Of a DNA stretch of 5,257 nt, positions 1-5,257 are shown piece after piece. A program made the translations under genes and the position numbers. How positions within the stretch are numbered: the stretch's first letter is position 1; the number at the start of each line of letters is the position of its first letter. Source of the DNA: Planctomycetaceae bacterium (GTDB taxonomy: Bacteria; Planctomycetota; Planctomycetia; Pirellulales; Pirellulaceae). The stretch is taken from assembly GCA_007124535.1 (NCBI GenBank), contig SLEY01000310.1, positions 1 through 5,257 of the forward strand. Direction: 5' to 3'. The notes under the pieces were generated by a model. It had not been told where the DNA came from, did not search any database, and saw only the letters and a list, made by a program, of their open reading frames with translations.

Positions 1-2
1 TG

Positions 3-506
3 TTCGTGGGCCGGACGGATGCGGCGGTCGCTCACGATCAGGTGTGGGTGCTGGAAACGAATCTGGACGATGCCAGTGGCGAAGTCTTGGGTCATACCAG
101 CCAATTGCTGCTGGAGGCCGGCGCCCTGGACGTCTACACCACCGCGATCCAGATGAAGAAGAACCGCCCGGGGGTCAAATTAAGCGTGCTGTGCTCGGCC
201 GACCAACGTCTGGCCTTGGAGTCGATCGTGTTTCGCGAGACGACGGCTTTGGGCATTCGCCGCTGGGTGGCCGACCGCAGCAAACTGGTTCGCCGCGGCG
301 TGACGGTGGCGACGGCCTGGGGCCGCATTGCCGGCAAAGTCGCCGAGTGGGGGGAACAGGAACGCTTTTCACCCGAATACGAATCCTGCTCCCAAGTCGC
401 GGCCGAGCAAAAGGTGCCCTTAGCGGATGTCTATCAAGCGGCTCAGCGTGCCTATACCGAACACGGTCCTTGTAATCAGGCGGATGGCGGTCCATGTCCA
501 TCATGA
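3..506 (+). CDS. larC: LarC, nickel-insertion protein for the nickel-pincer cofactor (C-terminal part, 5' end outside window)
   Basis: LarC is the CTP-dependent cyclometallase that inserts nickel into the pyridinium bisthiocarboxylate mononucleotide, giving the cofactor of lactate racemase LarA and its relatives. The visible frame runs open through the left edge and ends at TGA 504-506, so about 167 C-terminal residues are seen of a protein that is usually near 400. Recognisable family (former DUF111) signatures are ETNLDDASGE near the start, then EAGALDVY, QMKKNRPGVKLSVLC and RETTALGIRRW. The GTG at position 6 is only an internal valine, not a start. The last residues, after AYTEHG, form a short low-complexity tail containing GPC twice, which lies in the overlap with tyrA. 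In lactobacilli LarC is made from two frames by ribosomal frameshifting; too little upstream sequence is present to tell whether that applies here. The family assignment is firm. The substrate role is known from the family and was not tested here. Confidence 0.9.
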   Translation, partial: FVGRTDAAVAHDQVWVLETNLDDASGEVLGHTSQLLLEAGALDVYTTAIQMKKNRPGVKLSVLCSADQRLALESIVFRETTALGIRRWVADRSKLVRRGVTVATAWGRIAGKVAEWGEQERFSPEYESCSQVAAEQKVPLADVYQAAQRAYTEHGPCNQADGGPCPS

Positions 507-1348
507 AGTCATGGGATACGGTCGCGATCCTGGGGGTCGGTCTGATTGGCGGCTCGATCGGGCTGGGTTTGCGCCAGCGGGGTCTGGCGGAGCGGGTGGT
601 GGGGATCGGCCGCAACCCGCAACGACTGGAAACAGCCCTCAGATTGGGGGCGGTCACCTCGACCACCTCGCACATCGAAGAGGGCGTAAGCAGGGCGGAT
701 TTGGTGGTAATCTGTACTCCGGTGGAACGGATCGTGGATCAGGTTCGGCAAGTGGCCGCGGCTTGTCCGGCCGGAGCGTTGATCACGGATGCCGGCAGCA
801 CCAAGGTGGCGATCTGCCGGGCTTTACGGAGCGGCACGGGCGGGGCGGGGGTATTCGTCGGCAGCCACCCGATGGCGGGCAGCGAGAAGAGCGGGGTGCG
901 CCATGCGCGGGCCGGTCTGTTCGAAAACCGGGTTGCGATCATCACACCTTGGGACGACAGCGACGGGGAGGCGGTCGAGCGGATCGCCGATTTTTGGGCT
1001 TCGCTGGGCTGCCGCGTGATGCGGATGCGGCCGGAGGAGCATGATGCGACGGTGGCTTGGATCAGTCATGTGCCGCACGTGGTGGCGGCGGCGCTGGCCG
1101 CGGCGACTCCGGCCGAGCATGTACCGGTGGCGGCCGGCGGCTGGCGGGACACGACCCGGGTGGCCGGGGCGAACCCGGAGTTGTGGCAACAAATTCTCAC
1201 CCAGAACCAGCACCACGTCTTGAAGTCCCTGGACAAGTTTGAGAAAGTGCTGGCGGCGTTCCGCGAAGCGTTGGACGCCGGGGATTCATCAAAACTCGAG
1301 CAGCTCTTGCAGGCAGGAAAACAAAATCGTGACGCTCTGGGAGGTTGA
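494..1348 (+). CDS. tyrA: TyrA, prephenate/arogenate dehydrogenase
   Basis: This cytosolic enzyme oxidatively decarboxylates prephenate (or arogenate) with NAD(P)+ in tyrosine biosynthesis. It is 284 residues long: an N-terminal Rossmann domain followed by a helical dimerisation domain. The nucleotide-binding loop is GVGLIGGSIG (residues 14-23). ITDAGSTK (97-104) and GSHPMAGSEKSG (123-134) hold the conserved Ser/His active-site region, with His125 corresponding to the catalytic histidine. EEHDATVAWISHVPH (181-195) supplies further conserved histidines. GGWRDTTRVA (215-224) contains Arg222, equivalent to the substrate-carboxylate-binding arginine. No ACT or chorismate mutase domain is fused, so tyrosine feedback through an ACT domain is not expected. 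Two in-frame ATGs compete: 494 (MSIMKSW) and 503 (MKSWDTV). The second overlaps the larC stop as ATGA and has a weak purine-rich GGCGG at 486-490 at better spacing, so it is a real alternative. Prephenate versus arogenate preference cannot be read with confidence. The 3' end overlaps the purL start by 20 bases. Confidence 0.93.
   Translation: MSIMKSWDTVAILGVGLIGGSIGLGLRQRGLAERVVGIGRNPQRLETALRLGAVTSTTSHIEEGVSRADLVVICTPVERIVDQVRQVAAACPAGALITDAGSTKVAICRALRSGTGGAGVFVGSHPMAGSEKSGVRHARAGLFENRVAIITPWDDSDGEAVERIADFWASLGCRVMRMRPEEHDATVAWISHVPHVVAAALAAATPAEHVPVAAGGWRDTTRVAGANPELWQQILTQNQHHVLKSLDKFEKVLAAFREALDAGDSSKLEQLLQAGKQNRDALGG
1311..1318 (+). promoter_or_regulatory. Ribosome binding site for purL
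   Basis: AGGCAGGA lies inside the end of tyrA, with AGGA ending 10 bases before the GTG at 1329. It is the clearest Shine-Dalgarno-like sequence in the window and supports GTG 1329 as the purL start. Translation of purL probably begins while ribosomes are finishing tyrA. Confidence 0.6.
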
Positions 1349-4292
1349 CATTTACCCGGCCGAAGGGTTGCCGGATCAAGCGGGGCGGCAGGCGGAGAGC
1401 GAGGCGGCGGATCTGGGTTTGACCACCGCCGTGTCGGTCCGGGCCGCCCGGGGGTACCTGATCCAGGGCGATCTGGATCGTACCCAGGTGGAACGTCTCG
1501 CACGGGAACTATTGGCCGACTCGCTGGTCGAACGGACCGTGGTGGCCCGGCGGGGCGATGCGGTCCTGGATCAGCCCCCGGATGGGGACGCGGTGGCCGC
1601 CCAGGTCCACGTACTGCTCAAGCCGGGAGTGACGGACCCGGTGGCTCAAAGTGCCGAACAGGCGATCCGCGATTTCGATCTGGAGGTCCAGGCCGTCCGC
1701 ACCTTGCGCAAGTACTGGATCGCGGGGTTGGAGCCCGACCAGTTGACCACTTTCTGCACGCGGGTGCTGGCGAATGAATCCGTCGAGCGGGTGGTGCATG
1801 GGCCGCTGGATGTGGATCGGCTCGAGTTCGGTTCGGCTTATGATTTCCAACTGGTGACGGTGCCGATCCGCGAATTGGACGATGCGGCGTTGGAGCAATT
1901 GAGCCGGACGGGCCAGTTGTATCTGAGTTTGGTCGAGATGCAGACGCTGCAGGCCCACTTTCGCGACCTGGGACGCGATCCCACGGACATCGAATTGGAA
2001 ACGCTGGCCCAGACGTGGAGCGAGCATTGCAGCCACAAGACGCTGGCCGGCCGCATCGCCTATCAGGACGAACGGGGCTCGCGGCAGTTCGAGAACATGC
2101 TGAAAGAGACCATCTTCGCCGCGACCGACCAGATCCGCCGGCAACTGGGCGATCAGGACTGGTGCGTCAGTGTGTTCGAGGACAACGCGGGCGTCATCCG
2201 GTTCGACGAGCAGTACAACGTGGTCTTCAAAGTCGAAACGCACAACCACCCGTCGGCTCTGGAGCCTTACGGCGGAGCCAATACGGGCATCGGCGGCGTG
2301 ATCCGCGACCCGATGGGCACCGGGATGGGGGCCAAACCGATTTGCAATACGGACGTGTTCTGCTTTGCGCCCCCCGACACGCCGTTGGATCAGCTGCCGC
2401 CCGGCGTACTGCATCCCCGCCGCGTGATGAAAGGCGTGGTGGCCGGCGTGCGGGACTATGGCAACCGCATGGGCATACCCACGGTGAACGGCGCCATCTA
2501 CTTCGATCCCCGCTATTTGGGGAACCCGCTGGTCTATTGCGGAACCGTGGGCCTGCTGCCTTGCGAGTTGTCGCACAAGCAGCCGCGGGCCGGCGACTGG
2601 ATCGTGGCTCTGGGCGGGCGAACCGGCCGGGACGGCATTCATGGAGCGACCTTCAGCTCGGCCGAATTGACCAGCCAGAGTGAGAGCATCTCGGGCGGGG
2701 CCGTCCAGATCGGAAACGCGATCACCGAGAAGATGATGCTGGATGTCCTGCTGGCCGCCCGCGACCGGGGACTGTACCACGCGGTGACCGATTGCGGGGC
2801 CGGGGGATTCTCCAGTGCGGTGGGCGAAATGGGCGAGCACATCGGCGCTGAAGTCTGGCTGGAACGGGCGCCGCTGAAGTACCAGGGCCTGACGTATACG
2901 GAAATCTGGATTTCCGAGGCCCAGGAACGCATGGTGCTGTCCGTGCCGCCCGACAAGTGGGACGCTTTTCAAGCTCTGAGTGAGGCGGAGGGGGTCGAGG
3001 CGACGATCATCGGCCGCTTCGTTCCCACCGGACGGTTGCAATTGAAGTACCGGGACACCCGGGTCGGCGATCTGAGCATGGAGTTCCTGCACGGCGGGCG
3101 GCCGCCGGTGGTCCGCGAGGCCCGTTACCACCCGCAGCCGGAGGAACCGCTGGTTCGCCGTTCCGACGGCGCGGCGTGGTCGGCGGCCGAGTGCGATCCG
3201 GGGCAAACGCTGCTGCAGATCCTGGGCTCGCTGAACGTGGCCAGCAAGGAATGGGTGATCCGGCAGTACGATCACGAGGTCCAGGCCGGCAGCGTCATCA
3301 AACCCTTGGTGGGCGAGGCGAATGACGGTCCCAGCGACGCGGCCGTGGTCCGCCCGCGATTGGATTCGCACCGCGGATTGGTCGTGGCCTGCGGGATGAA
3401 TCCCCGCTTCGGCGATTGCGATCCCTATGCGATGGCGGCCAGCGCGATTGACGAAGCCGTACGCAACTGTGTGGCCGTCGGCGCCGACCCGACCCGGATC
3501 GCGATCCTGGACAACTTCTGCTGGGGTTATACCGATCGCCCCGAAACGTTGGGCAGCCTGGTCCGCGCCGCGTTGGCCTGCCACGATGTGGCCCTGGCCT
3601 ACGGCACGCCGTTCATCAGCGGCAAGGACAGTCTGAACAACGAATTCAGTTACCAGCAGGACGGCCGGAAACAGACGATTTCGATCCCGCCGTCGCTGCT
3701 GATCAGCGCCTTGGGGCAAGTCGGCGACGTACGCCGTTGCGTGACCATGGACCTGAAAGCGGCCGGCAATCGGATCTATCAGATCGGCATGACGCATGCC
3801 GAGTGGGGTGGTTCGCATTTCGCCAAGGTCCATCAATTGCGTGGCGGTCGGGTGCCGGGCGTGGATACGGCGGTCGCGCGGGGCACGTTCGCCGCTTTGC
3901 ACCAGGCCATCCAAGCCGGTTGCGTTCGGGCCTGTCACGATCTGAGCGAAGGCGGTTTGGCCGTGGCGCTGGCCGAAATGGCCTTTGCCGGCGGCTGGGG
4001 AGCGGAAATCCGATTGGACGCCCTCCCGCACGCGCTCGCGGACGCCCCGCCGGCGGAACGCCAAGCGGCCCTGCTGTTCGCCGAATCGAATTCCCGTTTC
4101 CTGTGCGAAGTGCCCGCCGAGTGCCAAGAGGCGTTTGAACAGACGCTGCAGGGCGTTCCCTGCAGGCACATCGGGCAGGTCACCGAATCGCCCCTGGTCA
4201 AGATCCTGCCCGCCGGCGGCGGCCAGGAGCCCGTCGTCGCCGTGGAACTGGCAGCCCTCAAGCAGGCCTGGCAGGCGCCGCTGCACTGGTAG
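1329..4292 (+). CDS. purL: PurL, FGAM synthase synthetase subunit with N-terminal tandem PurS-like modules
   Basis: PurL catalyses ATP-dependent amidation of FGAR to FGAM in purine biosynthesis, using ammonia channelled from PurQ. The 987-residue product is longer than Bacillus-type small PurL (about 740) and shorter than the single-chain large enzyme (about 1300). Residues 1-75 and 91-160 are two PurS-like modules; the second starts AQVHVLLKPGVTDP. The catalytic core begins near 175. Signatures are WSEHCSHK (230-237), ETHNHPSALEPYGGANTGIG (303-322, the ATP/metal and substrate loop), TDCGAGGFSSAVGEMG (487-502), SEAQERM (529-535), QYDHEVQAGSVIKPLVG (646-662), NDGPSDAAVVRP (665-676), SGKDSLNNEF (764-773), CHDLSEGGLAVALAE (869-883) and ESNSRFLCEV (919-928). 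These cover both halves of the duplicated synthetase fold. There is no glutaminase domain after residue 987; purQ supplies it. The GTG start was chosen because AGGCAGGA precedes it and homology starts at LWEVDIYP. The open frame continues upstream to a TTG at 1239, but that stretch is out-of-frame tyrA sequence. No frameshift or lost key motif is seen. Confidence 0.96.
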   Translation: MTLWEVDIYPAEGLPDQAGRQAESEAADLGLTTAVSVRAARGYLIQGDLDRTQVERLARELLADSLVERTVVARRGDAVLDQPPDGDAVAAQVHVLLKPGVTDPVAQSAEQAIRDFDLEVQAVRTLRKYWIAGLEPDQLTTFCTRVLANESVERVVHGPLDVDRLEFGSAYDFQLVTVPIRELDDAALEQLSRTGQLYLSLVEMQTLQAHFRDLGRDPTDIELETLAQTWSEHCSHKTLAGRIAYQDERGSRQFENMLKETIFAATDQIRRQLGDQDWCVSVFEDNAGVIRFDEQYNVVFKVETHNHPSALEPYGGANTGIGGVIRDPMGTGMGAKPICNTDVFCFAPPDTPLDQLPPGVLHPRRVMKGVVAGVRDYGNRMGIPTVNGAIYFDPRYLGNPLVYCGTVGLLPCELSHKQPRAGDWIVALGGRTGRDGIHGATFSSAELTSQSESISGGAVQIGNAITEKMMLDVLLAARDRGLYHAVTDCGAGGFSSAVGEMGEHIGAEVWLERAPLKYQGLTYTEIWISEAQERMVLSVPPDKWDAFQALSEAEGVEATIIGRFVPTGRLQLKYRDTRVGDLSMEFLHGGRPPVVREARYHPQPEEPLVRRSDGAAWSAAECDPGQTLLQILGSLNVASKEWVIRQYDHEVQAGSVIKPLVGEANDGPSDAAVVRPRLDSHRGLVVACGMNPRFGDCDPYAMAASAIDEAVRNCVAVGADPTRIAILDNFCWGYTDRPETLGSLVRAALACHDVALAYGTPFISGKDSLNNEFSYQQDGRKQTISIPPSLLISALGQVGDVRRCVTMDLKAAGNRIYQIGMTHAEWGGSHFAKVHQLRGGRVPGVDTAVARGTFAALHQAIQAGCVRACHDLSEGGLAVALAEMAFAGGWGAEIRLDALPHALADAPPAERQAALLFAESNSRFLCEVPAECQEAFEQTLQGVPCRHIGQVTESPLVKILPAGGGQEPVVAVELAALKQAWQAPLHW
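4146..4165 (+). repeat. Perfect 8-bp inverted repeat (hairpin) inside purL
   Basis: CTGCAGGG at 4146-4153 and CCCTGCAG at 4158-4165 are exact reverse complements separated by the four bases CGTT. The site lies about 125 bases before the purL stop and encodes part of TLQGVPCRH. No T-run follows, so it is not an intrinsic terminator. It could slow ribosomes, stabilise mRNA, or be chance in GC-rich coding DNA. It contains two PstI-type CTGCAG palindromes. Confidence 0.5.
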
Positions 4293-4323
4293 TCCCCAAT
4301 CTTCCCTTTCCCCGCAAAGTTCC

Positions 4324-5100
4324 ATGCCCCAACCTCGTGTTCTCGTGCTCCGTGCCCCCGGCACCAACTGTGATCAGGAAACCGCGTTCGCCTTTGCCCA
4401 AGCGGGCGGGCGGCCGGAGGTGGTGCATGTCAACCGGTTGCTGGAAAATCCCCGGCTGCCCCTGGATTTCCAAATCCTCTGCGTGCCCGGCGGTTTCAGC
4501 TATGGCGACGATATCGCCGCCGGCCGCATCCTGGCCAACCAACTGCACCACCACCTGGCCCAGACGCTGGAAGAATTCAAAGCCGCCGAGCGACTGATCC
4601 TGGGCATCTGCAACGGCTTCCAAGTGCTGCTGAAATCCGGACTCCTGCTGGCCGGCGAACTGGGCCAGGCGCCCGCAACGCTCACCTGGAACGATTCCGG
4701 CCGATACGAAGACCGCTGGACCCTCCTGCGCGTGGCGGCGCCCGGCTGCGTATTCCTGCAAGGCATCGATCGGCTCGAGTTGCCAGTGGCTCATGCCGAA
4801 GGCAAATTCGTCACCCGCGACACCCAACTGCTGGCCGAACTCGAAGCCCGCAACCAACTGGTGCTCCGCTACGAAGGCCGCGAAATCGAGGGCCAAGTCC
4901 TCTATCCCGCCAACCCCAACGGCTCCCAAGCCAACGTCGCCGGCGTCTGCGACCAAACCGGTCGCGTCCTGGGACTGATGCCCCACCCCGAACGGCACCT
5001 GTTCGCCACCCACCATCCCCAATGGACACGCCGCAACCAAGCCGAAGACCACGGCGACGGGGCGCGTCTATTCCAAAACGCCGTCAAATTCTTCGAATAA
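4324..5100 (+). CDS. purQ: PurQ, FGAM synthase glutaminase subunit
   Basis: PurQ is the class I glutamine amidotransferase subunit that hydrolyses glutamine and delivers ammonia to PurL. It is 258 residues long, somewhat longer than Bacillus-type PurQ (about 227). The start region is VLVLRAPGTNCDQETAFAF (7-25). GGFSYGDDIAAGRILA (56-71) forms the oxyanion-side loop. LGICNGFQ (93-100) carries the nucleophile Cys96, and LMPHPERH (218-225) supplies His221 and Glu223 of the triad. NPNGS (197-201) and the tail ATHHPQWTRR (228-237) resemble the glutaminase domain of large single-chain FGAM synthases more than Bacillus PurQ. ATG 4324 is chosen because homology starts directly after it. The 31 bases between purL and purQ are pyrimidine-rich (CTTCCCTTTCCCC at 4301-4313) and contain no Shine-Dalgarno sequence, so initiation may rely on coupling to purL or an SD-independent route. 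Base use differs from the upstream genes: this gene is C-rich on the coding strand. The stop is TAA 5098-5100. Confidence 0.96.
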   Translation: MPQPRVLVLRAPGTNCDQETAFAFAQAGGRPEVVHVNRLLENPRLPLDFQILCVPGGFSYGDDIAAGRILANQLHHHLAQTLEEFKAAERLILGICNGFQVLLKSGLLLAGELGQAPATLTWNDSGRYEDRWTLLRVAAPGCVFLQGIDRLELPVAHAEGKFVTRDTQLLAELEARNQLVLRYEGREIEGQVLYPANPNGSQANVAGVCDQTGRVLGLMPHPERHLFATHHPQWTRRNQAEDHGDGARLFQNAVKFFE

Positions 5101-5107
5101 TTGGGCG

Positions 5108-5131
5108 TTGGTCATTGGTCATTTGTCATTG
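5108..5131. repeat. Heptamer tandem repeat TTGGTCA, about 3.4 copies
   Basis: Just after the purQ stop are TTGGTCA (5108-5114), TTGGTCA (5115-5121), TTTGTCA (5122-5128) and a partial unit TTG. The period is exactly seven bases with one mismatch in the third unit. It resembles the short heptanucleotide repeats found between genes in cyanobacteria and some other bacteria. It is AT-richer than the surrounding coding DNA. The function is unknown; it is not long enough to be a CRISPR or a protein-coding repeat. Confidence 0.75.
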
Positions 5132-5141
5132 TTTACCAATG
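5113..5141. repeat. 7-bp inverted repeat overlapping the heptamer repeat
   Basis: CATTGGT (5113-5119) pairs exactly with ACCAATG (5135-5141) across a 15-base loop, with a possible extra U-G pair outside it. The stem is short and only moderately GC, and no T-run follows, so this is weak evidence for a terminator. It may be a by-product of the TTGGTCA repeat. No other gene, promoter or RNA is seen between 5101 and 5221. Confidence 0.35.
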
Positions 5142-5221
5142 GTATCCAACCTGAAACAAACCCTGCGGCCCAACCCATGCGAGCCCCATCCCGAAAACTT
5201 GAGCGAGCCAGAGAGTTGCTT

Positions 5222-5257
5222 ATGAGCGAGAAGGCTCCGAATAACAGGCCAGGAGAA
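5222..5257 (+). CDS. Possible start of a further gene, cut by the right edge
   Basis: ATG 5222 opens a frame that reads MSEKAPNNRPGE to the window end without a stop. AGAGAG at 5210-5215, six bases before it, could act as a ribosome binding site. The hydrophilic, charged beginning is plausible for a real protein, but 12 residues are too few to assign a family. It lies on the same strand as purQ after 121 non-coding bases, so it could be a distal operon member or have its own promoter. It may also be a chance frame. Confidence 0.3.
   Translation, partial: MSEKAPNNRPGE

Noticed and set aside
427..1044. A 205-codon + strand frame overlapping tyrA in another phase
   Set aside because: The product is Gly/Arg-rich low complexity typical of an out-of-frame reading of a GC-rich gene, and tyrA fully explains the region.
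1239..1328. An N-terminal extension of purL from TTG 1239
   Set aside because: These 30 codons are tyrA read out of frame and show no PurL similarity. GTG 1329 has a good ribosome binding site, and PurS-like homology begins right after it.
1509..4367. A 952-codon open frame on the minus strand, antisense to almost all of purL
   Set aside because: It mirrors purL codon by codon, as expected in GC-rich genes that avoid certain codons. The translation is rich in R, H, Q and G with no recognisable domain, while the + strand has full PurL motifs.
4258..5052. A 264-codon minus-strand frame opposite purQ
   Set aside because: It is the antisense shadow of purQ and shows no family motif. purQ has its full catalytic triad on the + strand.
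5101..5221. An intrinsic terminator after purQ
   Set aside because: The only stem (7 bp, 15-base loop at 5113-5141) is weak and is not followed by a T-run.
5139..5225. A 28-codon frame from ATG 5139 ending at 5225
   Set aside because: It has no ribosome binding site, starts inside the repeat region and has a Pro-rich composition without any recognisable feature.
1..5257. A purine riboswitch or PurR-type operator upstream of purL
   Set aside because: There is no non-coding space before purL, since it overlaps tyrA, and tyrA overlaps larC. Any such control would lie upstream of the window.

Overview
The window is a compact, GC-rich stretch of bacterial chromosome with every recognisable gene on the + strand. 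From left to right it holds the 3' part of larC (nickel-pincer cofactor biosynthesis), tyrA (prephenate/arogenate dehydrogenase), purL (the synthetase subunit of phosphoribosylformylglycinamidine, FGAM, synthase) and purQ (its glutaminase subunit). A 121-base intergenic stretch follows, and then the possible first codons of another gene. No mobile element, CRISPR array, rRNA or tRNA is visible.

Layout: larC and tyrA overlap by 13 bases (or touch as ATGA if the second tyrA ATG is used). tyrA and purL overlap by 20 bases, and purL and purQ are 31 bases apart. With no room for a promoter or terminator between them, the four genes are probably one transcription unit, whose promoter lies left of the window. 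The intergenic stretch from 5101 carries a short heptamer tandem repeat and a weak inverted repeat, but no convincing intrinsic terminator.

How the genes work together: PurQ hydrolyses glutamine and supplies ammonia to PurL, which makes FGAM from FGAR and ATP in the fourth step of purine synthesis. No separate purS is present. Instead PurL begins with two PurS-like modules in tandem, so the complex probably needs only PurL and PurQ. PurL and PurQ together look like the large single-chain FGAM synthase split in two. TyrA (tyrosine synthesis) and LarC (nickel cofactor) have no known biochemical link to this step and appear to share only transcription.

Organism: the PurS-PurS-PurL architecture with a separate 258-residue PurQ, the weak or absent Shine-Dalgarno sequence at purQ, the high GC and the TTGGTCA-type intergenic repeat fit a planctomycete best. 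This is an inference; a deltaproteobacterium-like lineage is an alternative. The window is mostly ordinary housekeeping sequence and I see no strong evidence of an undescribed system. The points most worth checking are the PurL N-terminus, the reversal of G/C strand bias along the operon, the heptamer repeat after purQ, and a perfect 8-bp hairpin inside purL.
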